In this document: positions 41,686 through 49,113 of the stretch, in pieces
Position numbering within the stretch: the first letter of the stretch is position 1
How the letters are laid out: every line of letters begins with the position of its first letter
Source of the DNA: Deltaproteobacteria bacterium
GTDB taxonomy: Bacteria > Desulfobacterota > Binatia > Bin18
NCBI GenBank assembly: GCA_016874775.1
Contig: VGTJ01000013.1
Span: 1-51,178, forward strand
Reading direction: 5' to 3'
Length of the DNA: 51,178 nt
Made by a program: the position numbers and the translations under genes
The notes under the pieces: model-generated
Databases searched by the model: none
What the model saw: the letters and a program-made list of their open reading frames with translations, nothing else
What the model was told of the DNA's origin: nothing

Positions 41686-42046
41686 AAGCTCCTTCTCTAT
41701 TTATCGCGAGAAAGGCGCGACTGTAACAAACTCGCGGTGCCCGCACAATCCGACGGCGAAGCGGGTGCAGGTCAACGTTCTGGCAGTGACGACACCTGCG
41801 CCCGGTAAACCACGCACTCCGCGTGCTCTGATCCAGCCCCTCCGCCCGAAGCTTTAGCGCGCGAGATCTCAAGACCTGGCACATCGATCATTGGCCGGAT
41901 ATGTTGACACAGATGTGGACGCGCAGTGCACAGCCCTGGGTCATTTTATCCCAGCAGATGCTATTGTCTTTGCAGGGCAATCCACCGACTTTACGCCACC
42001 GTACGACGCCTGGGTACGGCAATGGCAATAGCGAAGGAGAACTTCG
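41686..42046. other. Gap with no clear gene
   Basis: 361 nt between the GST and the CCG-domain gene. One frame near the right side (41860-42030) ends GHFIPADAIVFAGQSTDF, PPYDAWVRQWQ and TAG, which reads like a protein C-terminus, but I cannot assign it to a family. It may be the remnant of a gene now lost. Confidence 0.3.
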
Positions 42047-43066
42047 ATGGCGCAGTTCAATTACTCAGCCTATTACCGTCGATTGCAAGAGATCAAGAAG
42101 CTGCAGATCCCAGCAGAGGCGGTGTGCTGGACTGAGCAGTATCATCCGCCCGATCGTGCCTACGATATTGTCTTGTATCTTGGCTGCAACATTTTGCGCA
42201 CACCTGATGTGGCAGCGGATGTGGTTACCGTGTTTCGTGCATTAGGGCTTGATTTCATTGCGGTTGCAGGCGTGCAGTTCTGTTGCGGGATTACCTGGGA
42301 TCGCTTCGGTGATGTCGCCAAAGGACAGACAGTGACAGATTTGACCATTGAGCGGCTGGCCTCGTACAAAGCGGGGACCGTCGTCCATTGGTGTCCGTCA
42401 TGTGACGTGCATTTCTCTGATGTCGTCACCGGGAGAGATGCGAAAACGATTCCTTTCGATGTCACGAATGCTCCTGCGTTCTTAGCCGACCTCAGTCAGC
42501 GTGGGCACATCCCCTGGCATCACGATGTCACGGGTCGTGTGGCGTTACATTGTCATAGTGGACGTGACGGGCATGAGTCCGGCCAGCGGCGTGCGCAAGC
42601 GGACCAAGCGCATGTGAGTCAGTTGCTATCACAGATTTCCGGATTACAATTCCTCGGTGCGGTGACAGCCCCGCCAGAGTTTGATTACGACTGTGGCCCC
42701 AGCTCGATCCGCGTAGATCGTGCCCAGTGGCTGGCATTACGCGTGAATCAACTCAATGCGGTACGCCAAACTGGCGCTGATACATTGGTGACTGTCTCAC
42801 ACGCTTGTCAACGTGAGTGGTGCGATGCCAGCGATGCAAGTCTGACCGTCAGAAATTATATTTCGCTTGTGGCAGAAGCGATAGGCTGCACTCGGAGTTA
42901 TGAAAGTGATTCGTTAGGACGCTTAAAGCACGCGGACAATATCGACGAGATCGTTGCCAGTACCCAAGCGAATTGGACCAGTCACGGATTGAGTAAAGAA
43001 CAAGCCGAAGACATTGCCGAGAAGTATTCCTGGGAAACTCCAGCGCCACGTTCGTCAGCACCGTGA
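42047..43066 (+). CDS. Heterodisulfide-reductase-B-like CCG-domain iron-sulfur protein
   Basis: 339 residues behind GAAGGAG. Cys clusters of CCG domains are seen: YLGCNILRTPDV, FCCGITWDRFGDVAKG, HWCPSCDVHF, then HCHSGRDGH, FDYDCGPSS and VSHACQREWC. In HdrB and glycolate or lactate oxidase GlcF/LutA such clusters bind [4Fe-4S]. The second CCG site is changed (DCGPSS for CCGxG), so it may hold only one standard cluster. Electron transfer or thiol chemistry is likely. No HdrA/C or D partner is adjacent; the next gene is a GST. Confidence 0.85.
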   Translation: MAQFNYSAYYRRLQEIKKLQIPAEAVCWTEQYHPPDRAYDIVLYLGCNILRTPDVAADVVTVFRALGLDFIAVAGVQFCCGITWDRFGDVAKGQTVTDLTIERLASYKAGTVVHWCPSCDVHFSDVVTGRDAKTIPFDVTNAPAFLADLSQRGHIPWHHDVTGRVALHCHSGRDGHESGQRRAQADQAHVSQLLSQISGLQFLGAVTAPPEFDYDCGPSSIRVDRAQWLALRVNQLNAVRQTGADTLVTVSHACQREWCDASDASLTVRNYISLVAEAIGCTRSYESDSLGRLKHADNIDEIVASTQANWTSHGLSKEQAEDIAEKYSWETPAPRSSAP

Positions 43067-43125
43067 GGGCGAGGATAACGGCAGGACAGAGGAAGGAAGA
43101 ACGTTTTGCACACACGAGGGAAGCA

Positions 43126-43731
43126 ATGAAAATCTATTATGCACCGAATACCCGCGCCGTCCGCATTGTCTGGTTGTTCGAGGAGCTTGGGCTGCCCTAT
43201 GAACTGGAGCGCTTCAAGTTAGGCGATGCCGCGATGCGCGCACCAGAGTATCTCACGCTGCACCCGATGGGCCGCGTGCCGACCTTGCAGGACGGTGAGG
43301 TCACGATCTTCGAATCTGGGGCGATTGTGCAGTATGTGTTGGCGAAGTATGGCACCGGCCGTCTCGTGCCGGATGTTGCTTCCCCCGAGTTCCCGCTGTA
43401 CCTGCAATGGTTGCACTATGCCGAAGGCATGATTATGCCGCCGGTCAACACCATCATCGTCGAGACGATTCTGCTCAAGCCGGAACGGCGCAACCAAGCC
43501 AACGTCGATCGTGCCGTCAAGCTGCTGTCGCAGATGCTGAGCGCCGTCGATAGCGGATTACGAGGGCGCGAATTTCTCGCCGGCGATTTCAGCGGTGCCG
43601 ACATCATGACTGGCCATGCCTGCATTGTGGCTACGCGACTGGGGGCAGATGTTTCCAATAAGCCTAATGTCGCTGCTTATGTGGAACGGCTGCAACAGCG
43701 ACCAGCACTGCAACGCGCATGGGATGCCTGA
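43126..43731 (+). CDS. Glutathione S-transferase family protein
   Basis: 201 residues from the ATG at 43126 (CGAGGG upstream). YYAPNTRAVRIVWLFEELGLPYEL, then HPMGRVPTLQDGEVTIFESGAIVQYV hold the active-site and cis-Pro/ES glutathione motifs; here the catalytic region has PNTRAVR, an Asn/Thr variant. FLAGDFSGADIMTGHACIVATRLG and NVAAYVERLQQRPALQRA form the C-domain. Probably paralogous to the gene at 41044, about 30-40% similar by eye. Substrate unknown. Confidence 0.9.
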   Translation: MKIYYAPNTRAVRIVWLFEELGLPYELERFKLGDAAMRAPEYLTLHPMGRVPTLQDGEVTIFESGAIVQYVLAKYGTGRLVPDVASPEFPLYLQWLHYAEGMIMPPVNTIIVETILLKPERRNQANVDRAVKLLSQMLSAVDSGLRGREFLAGDFSGADIMTGHACIVATRLGADVSNKPNVAAYVERLQQRPALQRAWDA

Positions 43732-43876
43732 GCGGACGAAAACCTCAGCCCGCTGTATACCAGACTACAGTAGACTCCCCTGTATACTGCGTGACAGCTG
43801 CTGAAATCCCTCCGACCCTGGCTGACTCACAGTGCTGCCTACGGCAGAATGCGACGACGAACAAAGGAGAATTGTC

Positions 43877-44260
43877 ATGGCAGATCAGCAAAAGTCGGCT
43901 CCTATGCCTGAGCCCGGGCAAGTGTGGCATATCCCGGACATTGTCAAACATGGAGGATTGTTCGTTACCATGCTCGGTCAACCGCTCGCACCCACCGAGC
44001 CGCCGCCTCCAGCCATTCCGACCATGAGTTTGCATGTCTACCATCTCAAGAAAGGCCAACCGGATCAGCAGCTCTCTCACCAAGAAGATGAGGCCTACTA
44101 TGTCATCACAGGGGCAGGAAAAGTGACGGTCGAGAACGTGACAAAGGAGCTGCGTGAAGGGGATCTCCTTTTTGTTCCACGGCAGGCTCGGCATCACTTT
44201 CATGATTACGACGATTTAGCGCTCCTGGTCTTTTTTGCGCCGCAGTTTTCGCTCAGATGA
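43877..44260 (+). CDS. Cupin-domain protein
   Basis: 127 residues behind AAAGGAGA. The barrel has SLHVYHLKKGQPDQQLSHQED with the HQED metal ligands, AYYVITGAGKVTVEN, and EGDLLFVPRQARHHFHDYD with His ligands. The N-terminal 35 residues (PEPGQVWHIPDIVKHGGLF) are outside the barrel. A diverged copy of its first 26 codons lies at 24793 next to the IS. Dioxygenase, isomerase or binding role unknown. Confidence 0.87.
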   Translation: MADQQKSAPMPEPGQVWHIPDIVKHGGLFVTMLGQPLAPTEPPPPAIPTMSLHVYHLKKGQPDQQLSHQEDEAYYVITGAGKVTVENVTKELREGDLLFVPRQARHHFHDYDDLALLVFFAPQFSLR

Positions 44261-44655
44261 CGACCACCCATCCGGAGCTGAGTAGAAGTATCCGTATAGT
44301 GACAAAGCACTCCAGCATTTGTGCGAAACCGTGTCGCTGATCCGCTTGATCATCGAGAAAGGCCAGAGTGGTACGCTCGGACAATTCAATGGCGCTTATC
44401 ACAAAGTGAATCTTAGCGGTATCAATGCCCTGATGCCGCCGCCAGTGCGCCCGCGCATTCCCATTTTTGTAAAAGAAAACGGCTTGAAAAAAGTGTGGAA
44501 CAGACGAATACTGCAAGTGATATTCTTGGGGGGCAAGACAGTGCAATATTTGGATATACTGCCTATCAGAAGTCGGTGGGTTTACCCCTACCTGTTACGT
44601 TCTTCCAGAATAGTGCTGCAATCCCTATATAAAGAGGAAGGGAAGGAGGGCAAAC
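44261..44655. other. Gap with possible LLM oxidoreductase remnant
   Basis: 395 nt. One frame near 44340-44480 reads GTLGQFNGAYHKVNLSGINA, LMPPPVRPRIPIFV, reminiscent of the Y...G......PRIPI(W/Y/F)(V/I) segment of luciferase-like oxidoreductases, then degenerates. There is no start or RBS. It may be a decayed gene. The VOC gene's RBS (AAGGAGGG) lies at the right edge. Confidence 0.3.
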
Positions 44656-45129
44656 ATGAACATTACCGGAATGATGCATGTCAATGTCAATTGCAGCGAT
44701 TATGAACGGTCTCGCAAGTTTTACGAGTTTCTCGGATTCAAAGTCTTGTGGGAAGTGCCCACTCACAATACGCCGGAAGTAGCGGCGGCTGTCGGCATGC
44801 CACCCTACGAGGTCCGCGGCGCGCTGCTGCAATTGGCTGGGTCGCCGACAACCCCTCTCATCGATCTATTGGAGTGGAAAGAGCCCCGTGATAGTGAAGC
44901 GCCCTATCCACACCTCTATCACCTCGGGATTGCTCGGATTGCCTTGCTCACCGCGAATATAGAGGCAGATGTGCAAGCGTTGAAAGCTCTGGGGGTCGAG
45001 TTTCTCTCCGAGCCTGTGTTATTGAGTCCCCCAGATGCGCCGCCCGCCCGGTTTGTGTGTTTCAAGGATCCAGGCGGCACCATCTTGGAACTAGTGGAAA
45101 CGAACCCGCCACGAGAAAGGCAAGGTTGA
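44656..45129 (+). CDS. VOC (glyoxalase/dioxygenase) family protein
   Basis: 157 residues behind AAGGAGGG. MMHVNVNCSDYERSRKFYEFLGFKV starts the first module (His metal ligand); YHLGIARIALLTANIEADVQAL and FVCFKDPGGTILELVE form the second with the closing Glu ligand. Layout fits glyoxalase I-like or extradiol-like VOC enzymes. No substrate or partner is seen. Confidence 0.88.
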   Translation: MNITGMMHVNVNCSDYERSRKFYEFLGFKVLWEVPTHNTPEVAAAVGMPPYEVRGALLQLAGSPTTPLIDLLEWKEPRDSEAPYPHLYHLGIARIALLTANIEADVQALKALGVEFLSEPVLLSPPDAPPARFVCFKDPGGTILELVETNPPRERQG

Positions 45130-45132
45130 GAA

Positions 45133-45243
45133 GTGAAACGAGACGTAATAGCGGTTCACGGTGATACCAGTGCGCTCAGGGCCATCGGAATTCTCAATAA
45201 GACGGAGCGCGCACGAGTCGAGTTCTCTTTCGCCGTCGTGTAG
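45133..45243 (+). CDS. Very short open frame, doubtful
   Basis: A GTG 4 nt after the VOC stop opens 36 codons (KRDVIAVHGDTSALRAIG, KTERARVEFSFAVV) ending in TAG. It has no RBS beyond the end of the VOC gene. It could be a real small gene coupled to VOC or the remnant of a longer one. The rest of the 474-nt gap 45130-45603 holds repeat copy A and no other gene that I can see. Confidence 0.2.
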   Translation: MKRDVIAVHGDTSALRAIGILNKTERARVEFSFAVV

Positions 45244-45301
45244 GTCGAGTTCCTGTTGCAAGCCACGTGATGCTGGTAACAGGGCCGAAGCACATGCGCC
45301 A

Positions 45302-45379
45302 CCGCAGCGCGGCCCCGTAGTGTGAAGGAATGAACGTGAAAGGCCGCGAGTGGGCCGCTCGCGGTGCGCTCGAGCGTTG
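45302..45379. repeat. Diverged 78-nt GC-rich repeat, copy A
   Basis: It aligns without gaps with 48510-48587; by my hand count about 54 of 78 bases match. Shared blocks include CGCGGC, AATGAA/GCATGAA, GGCCGCG, TGGGCCGCTC and GCGCT. Both copies lie in intergenic DNA, 3.2 kb apart. Neither has an obvious coding frame. Confidence 0.7.
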
Positions 45380-45603
45380 TGTCACAATGATGAACTGAGC
45401 TTCTTCACGAGTCGGAAATGCTATGGAGGGGTCAACCCAATCACTGTGCGATGAGGGGCAACAAGGAAAAAATCACTGTTCTTCAAAGAGTGACAAAGGA
45501 GTGTTCTCTTATTTGTCGTAGGAGTCATTGCTCCTGGCGTCGCGTGCTTAGTCGCATTTGCCCGGCTGAGAGAATCTACTTCAGAAGAGGGGTGAACTGA
45601 CCC

Positions 45604-45711
45604 GTGCTAGGAAAAGCCACAATTCCTTTACCGTTAACCGGCGGTTGCCAATGCGGTAGTCTTCGGTATCACATCAGCGCAGTGCCGCTGACGCTGTATG
45701 TTTGTCAAGGA
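45604..45711 (+). pseudogene. GFA family gene fragment
   Basis: From a GTG at 45604 the frame reads LPLTGGCQCGSLRYHISAVP, LTLYVCQGSACA and then runs into the EEP gene in another frame. GGCQCGSLRY and LYVC match the start of GFA proteins, but the CHCxxC zinc motif is shortened (VCQGSAC), consistent with an internal deletion. The remaining zinc sites are absent. It is the third GFA-type sequence in the window, after 6205 and 6737. Confidence 0.75.
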
Positions 45712-45716
45712 AGCGC

Positions 45717-46451
45717 ATGCGCGTCGCGACCTACAACCTGTTAAAGGGCGGAACCAAACGTGTGCATTGGCGCAAGCTGATCGAAGAGCACGACGTTGAC
45801 CTGTTACTGGTGCAGGAGTCTGGGCCGCAGGATCAGCACCTCTCACCTCTCTCGCATCCCGACCTGCAAGGCCAGTCGGTGTGGGACATGGCGCCACCGA
45901 ATCGCTGGGGCAGTGCAGTCTTTTCTACCTCCGGTGCTGTGAAACAAGTCCAGCTTTCGCGGTTCAACGGCTGGGTTGTTGGTGCACACATCTCCGGTCT
46001 CACGTGGCGACGAAAGCGCCGCCGTCCGCTGCTGGTCTTCAGCGTACACGTCCCCTACGGACCTGGAGGCTACGTCAAACAAACACTGGACCTGCTTGAT
46101 GAGATTGCGCGCGTTGCGGCAGGTAGTGACCTCATCATCGGTGGTGACTTCAATCTGTCGATCAGTCCTGAGCGCAGAACCGATAAACCGTTGAGTAAGC
46201 GGCTGACAACACTTCACGCACGACTACGGAAAGAGTTCGGCTTAATGAACTGTTGGCAGGAAGCGAATCCAGGGCAGCCACCAGCACAAACGTTGCGGTG
46301 GACAGGCAATCGCACCATCCCGTATCACTGTGATGGCATTTTTGTGCCCCGGCGCTGGCGGAATCGACTGCAATCGTGCACCGTATTGTCAGGCGCAGAT
46401 TGGGATCACCTCAGCGATCATAATCCAGTCATTGCCACCTTTGCCGACTGA
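45717..46451 (+). CDS. Endonuclease/exonuclease/phosphatase (EEP) family protein
   Basis: 244 residues from the ATG at 45717 (AAGGA 7 nt upstream). ATYNLLKGG (Asn), LLLVQESG (metal-binding Glu), HVPYGPGG, IIGGDFNLS and WDHLSDHNPVIA hold all catalytic residues of the Mg-dependent EEP fold. Members cut DNA, RNA ends, phospholipids or phosphoesters; substrate not readable. No signal peptide, so cytoplasmic. The start sits in the debris of a GFA fragment, so its original promoter may have been lost or replaced. Confidence 0.9.
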   Translation: MRVATYNLLKGGTKRVHWRKLIEEHDVDLLLVQESGPQDQHLSPLSHPDLQGQSVWDMAPPNRWGSAVFSTSGAVKQVQLSRFNGWVVGAHISGLTWRRKRRRPLLVFSVHVPYGPGGYVKQTLDLLDEIARVAAGSDLIIGGDFNLSISPERRTDKPLSKRLTTLHARLRKEFGLMNCWQEANPGQPPAQTLRWTGNRTIPYHCDGIFVPRRWRNRLQSCTVLSGADWDHLSDHNPVIATFAD

Positions 46452-46468
46452 TGATGAAAGGAGTCAAT

Positions 46469-46666
46469 ATGGCACGTCACGATAGTCCACATCCCGGCCA
46501 TGTGCATGATTTTGATGCTGCGCGGGCGCAGACTCTCTCATCAGTGGTGAGTGTTGCGTCAGAAGAGAGTTTACGCAACTTGCTGTCTTCAGCGGGCTAC
46601 ATCGATATGCAACGCTTCTTTGCGGCCTATTTCTATGGTGGTTGGATCGCGCGGTTTGTGTCGTAA
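46469..46666 (+). CDS. Small unknown protein
   Basis: 65 residues from the ATG at 46469, with AAAGGAG directly upstream. The N-terminus is His-rich (RHDSPHPGHVHDFD), followed by a helix (SEESLRNLLSSAGY) and an aromatic stretch (MQRFFAAYFYGGWIARFV) that may touch a membrane. I do not recognise it. It is 17 nt after the EEP gene and probably co-transcribed. The His cluster suggests metal binding, but this is only inference. Confidence 0.55.
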   Translation: MARHDSPHPGHVHDFDAARAQTLSSVVSVASEESLRNLLSSAGYIDMQRFFAAYFYGGWIARFVS

Positions 46667-46686
46667 CCGGCGATCATAACCGAAAG

Positions 46687-47088
46687 TTATGGCACCGGAA
46701 TGACAGGATCGGCACCTTTCTCTTTGACAAAGAACACCAGAAACTTCGCTGGCTTGGTTTTGCTGGCGTTCTTTGAGACTGCGTGGATGTCTTCCGGTGA
46801 TTCATAAAATGTTTGACCAGGTCCCAGCGTCACCTCTTTCCCACCTTCGACCTGCATGACAATCGAGCCTTCTAAGACGTAGACAAACGTATGTGCGTTG
46901 TGGCGATGTTTGGCGGTTGTGCCGCCCGGTGGGTACTCGACCAGGAGCACCGCCCCTTCCTTGTTCGGGGACCCGGTCAAATCCTTCGCCATCAGCGGAT
47001 TGATCTTGGCGTCTTGAGCCATTGCCGGAACGGCAATGGTACAGATCACTCCCACCAACACTGCTTGTGCTGCTCTCCAATATCGCAT
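46687..47088 (-). CDS. Exported cupin protein
   Basis: 133 residues. The signal peptide AAQAVLVGVICTIAVPAMAQ is cleavable. The cupin barrel shows PPGGTTAKHRHNAHTFVYVLEG with the H-x-H...E/Y-type metal ligands (HRHNAH), then GGKEVTLGPGQTFYESPEDIH. Periplasmic, substrate unknown. The gene lies between a small unknown gene and the selenoprotein candidate, on the same strand as the latter. Confidence 0.88.
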   Translation of the reverse strand: MRYWRAAQAVLVGVICTIAVPAMAQDAKINPLMAKDLTGSPNKEGAVLLVEYPPGGTTAKHRHNAHTFVYVLEGSIVMQVEGGKEVTLGPGQTFYESPEDIHAVSKNASKTKPAKFLVFFVKEKGADPVIPVP

Positions 47089-47208
47089 CTGACTCTCCTC
47101 CTCTTATCTTCCTAGTTTTCCAACGATTACTATATACAGAACTCCTCGAGTTTTGGTATTAGCGGCGAATTCTTGGCGGAATCTCCACATAGCTCCATAC
47201 CAGCTTGT

Positions 47209-47778
47209 TTATTGTCGCAGCTTTCGCACCGGATGATCCGGCGGCAACATGCACAGACTGTCACTGTCGATTTTCAATGCGCAGTTAAAGCGCGCGCGGA
47301 AGTTCTCCAAGGCAAGGGCTGAAGTCAACTCAACAATTTGTTCGGTACTGAAGAACGCCTGAATGTCTGCGAACACCACATCAGACACATCCGCCGGAGT
47401 CTGTGTCATTCCTTCCGCGTAGCGCAACACCGCTTTCTCTTGGGGAGTGAAGTGTGGGCTTGACTCGAACGTGGCCAGTGTTTCTAACTGATCGTCAGTG
47501 ACTCCTGCATTTCTGCCAACGGCAGAGTTAATGTCCACTCAAAAGGGACAGCCGATCATTTGTGCCGCACGTACGCAGGCCATGGTCTTCAAGCGTGGTT
47601 CGACGAGGGTCGAGAAGCCAATTGCTTTTCCTAAGGCTGCATGGCCTAGGAGGATCTCCGGTCTGTGCGCCATGACCAGATAGGGTGTGATCACGTGCCC
47701 GAAGAAGTCCCGGCTCCCTTGAAATATGGCTTCAACACTTTCAGGTGCATTTTGTGGGTCGATTCCGTTGATACGCAT
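47209..47778 (-). CDS. Carboxymuconolactone decarboxylase/AhpD-like protein, probable selenoprotein (CxxU)
   Basis: 189 residues if TGA at 47541-47539 is read through; otherwise 79. Before it: MAHRPEILLGHAALGKAIGF, KTMACVRAAQMIGCPF. After it: VDINSAVGRNAGVTDDQLET, FTPQEKAVLRYAEGMTQ, FSTEQIVELTSALALENFRA. The family motif at this point is GCP(F/Y)C(I/V)D(I/M), so TGA takes the place of the second Cys of CxxC: a CxxU redox site. A perfect hairpin (TCTGCC-GTT-GGCAGA) starts 12 nt after the TGA. The post-TGA part is undamaged. AhpD-type enzymes reduce peroxides through CxxC; Sec-containing AhpD-like proteins are known. A TGC to TGA nonsense mutation is the alternative. The RBS is GGAG. Confidence 0.75.
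47512..47526 (-). promoter_or_regulatory. Candidate bacterial SECIS hairpin
   Basis: On the minus strand TCTGCC-GTT-GGCAGA forms a 6-bp stem with a 3-nt loop beginning with G. The loop starts 18 nt after the TGA, within the 16-37 nt range and with the conserved loop G described for bacterial SECIS elements. It lies in the coding sequence, as bacterial SECIS does. The bulged U of the E. coli element is not evident. Confidence 0.6.
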
Positions 47779-47843
47779 ACGTTGCTCCTCCAGCGGTCAG
47801 GTAAGCGGTTGTGGTTAGTGTAGAGATGCTTAAAGGAAACCAC

Positions 47844-47903
47844 CATCTATATACAGATAGCCCCTGAAGCATCTACTAACATATGGGACCATCTACTAAT
47901 ATA
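47844..47903. repeat. Short direct repeats CATCTACTAA(C/T)ATA
   Basis: CATCTACTAACATA at 47870-47883 and CATCTACTAATATA at 47890-47903, 20 nt apart, with a degenerate CATCTATATACA at 47844. They lie in the gap between the selenoprotein candidate (minus) and the small gene at 48002 (plus). Spaced direct repeats near two divergent starts suggest a regulator site. Confidence 0.55.
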
Positions 47904-48001
47904 AAGAACCATATAGGAGTAGAGGGGTGAAAGATTATTCAATCGCTATACGTTAGACGTTGGCTTGGTTTATCCCGCAATGTCTGTAAAAGTATGGGTG
48001 G

Positions 48002-48235
48002 ATGCACTTTGAGATTATTGGAGAGATTGCTGACATTGAGCCGATTGCAACTGGTCCCAGCATTCGCATCCTTCCGTTTCTTCGCAAGCGCTACGGGAGA
48101 GGGCGATGGCGGAAACTCAAAGGAAAAGCTCGAGTACGCCTTGCGGACGGAACGGTGAGGCGAGCTGAACTTCATTGGTTCGAGGCACATGGCATCGGCA
48201 AACGGAAGATGCGGATCAAACGGTTTCTGGACTAA
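48002..48235 (+). CDS. Small basic unknown protein
   Basis: 77 residues from an ATG at 48002. FEIIGEIADIEPIATGPSIRIL is a beta-hairpin-like start, LRKRYGRGRWRKLKGKARVRL is strongly basic, and the rest (DGTVRRAELHWFEAHGIGKR) looks like a small beta barrel. It may bind nucleic acid. I do not recognise the family. The next gene follows by 5 nt, so the two form a pair of the size and layout seen in small toxin-antitoxin-like modules, though nothing else supports that. Confidence 0.65.
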   Translation: MHFEIIGEIADIEPIATGPSIRILPFLRKRYGRGRWRKLKGKARVRLADGTVRRAELHWFEAHGIGKRKMRIKRFLD

Positions 48236-48240
48236 AGACT

Positions 48241-48474
48241 ATGCCGACACGAGTAAAATCTAAACGACAATTTGCGATTTGTATTCGAGCTGAGGAGCAA
48301 GATTTGCTGACGCCCCGTCGAATTTACGAAATTCTCCCGGACGAGAGCGCAGCCAAGTCCCGGTACATTCGGGTGATCGATGATGAGGGTGAAGATTACT
48401 TGTATCCGTCTTCACATTTTGTGGTGGTCGACTTTCCGCCGGCAGTCGAACAAGCTCTGCTGCAAGCGTCGTGA
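48241..48474 (+). CDS. Small unknown protein paired with the preceding gene
   Basis: 77 residues from the ATG at 48241, 5 nt after the preceding stop. TRVKSKRQFAICIRAEEQDLL and YEILPDESAAKSRYIRVIDDEGEDYLYPSSHFVVVDFPPAVEQALLQ-type pattern looks like a small all-beta (SH3-like) fold closing with a short helix. It is acidic where its partner is basic, so the two proteins might interact. No known family. The diverged repeat copy B follows at 48510. Confidence 0.65.
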   Translation: MPTRVKSKRQFAICIRAEEQDLLTPRRIYEILPDESAAKSRYIRVIDDEGEDYLYPSSHFVVVDFPPAVEQALLQAS

Positions 48475-48509
48475 CCTACTGAAGCTGTTGCGTCTAACTT
48501 TTCACGCCG

Positions 48510-48587
48510 CCGCATCGCGGCTCTGTGATGCATTGGCATGAAACCGACAGGCCGCGGCTGGGCCGCTCACGAGGCGCTGAGACGTTC
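48510..48587. repeat. Diverged 78-nt GC-rich repeat, copy B
   Basis: Partner of 45302-45379, aligned without gaps. Shared blocks are CCGCA.CGCGGC, GGCCGCG, TGGGCCGCTC and GCGCT. It lies between the small-gene pair and the SRPBCC gene and ends 12 nt before the SRPBCC start. Confidence 0.7.
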
Positions 48588-48598
48588 AACAAAGACCT

Positions 48599-49087
48599 AT
48601 GCCAACCGTCATTAGCAAAGCAACAATTGAGATCCAGGGGCACCCACCTGAAGTGGTCTTTGATGCAGTGACTGCGCTAGAGAATCTGCCTGCTTCTTTA
48701 ACCAGCTACGGACCAATTCCGGCCATTCTTTCTGCCTCGATTGAAGGAGCTGACCAGACTACCGAGGGATGTACGCGAGTAACGACAAACTCGGACGGAT
48801 CGACAATACGGGAACTCATCGTCAAACACCAACGTCCCTCGCTGCACAGTTATCAAATAACTTCCGGCCTCAAGCCTCCTTTGACGTGGCTCGTTTCCTC
48901 TGCAGGGGGAACCTGGAGTATCGTGAGCACGACAAATGGTACCCGCATTACGTGGGAGTTTACCTTTACCTGCCGAGGAGGTGTGACCGCTCAGCTTTTC
49001 AGACTCTTCGTTCTGCCGAAGTTCCAGAAGGCTCAAGAGATTTGTCTGAGTAACCACAAGAGGCGGATAGAAAACCACGAGTGCTGA
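48599..49087 (+). CDS. SRPBCC (START/polyketide-cyclase-like) family protein
   Basis: 162 residues. SKATIEIQGHPPEVVFDAVT opens the helix-grip fold, LIVKHQRPSLHSYQITSGLKPP and GTWSIVSTTNGTRITWEFTFT are its middle strands, and a long C-terminal helix (FRLFVLPKFQKAQEICLSNH) closes the pocket. Such proteins bind hydrophobic ligands or catalyse cyclisation and hydrolysis. No partner gene indicates a ligand. There is no strong RBS; the repeat copy B overlaps the region where one would lie. Confidence 0.83.
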   Translation: MPTVISKATIEIQGHPPEVVFDAVTALENLPASLTSYGPIPAILSASIEGADQTTEGCTRVTTNSDGSTIRELIVKHQRPSLHSYQITSGLKPPLTWLVSSAGGTWSIVSTTNGTRITWEFTFTCRGGVTAQLFRLFVLPKFQKAQEICLSNHKRRIENHEC

Positions 49088-49113
49088 CAGTCCTTCACCT
49101 TTCGTGGAGATAT

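Noticed and set aside
41378-41884. 168-codon minus-strand frame over the start of the GST gene
   Set aside because: It overlaps the GST in another frame with Arg-rich composition and no motifs.
43755-43800. CTGTATAC...CTGTATAC before the cupin gene as an SOS box
   Set aside because: The CTG-CAG spacing is 12 rather than 10, and there is no proper palindrome.
45302-45379. The 78-nt repeats as integron attC sites
   Set aside because: No GTTRRRY core at the proper ends, no attC-like imperfect palindrome over the whole length, and no integrase seen.
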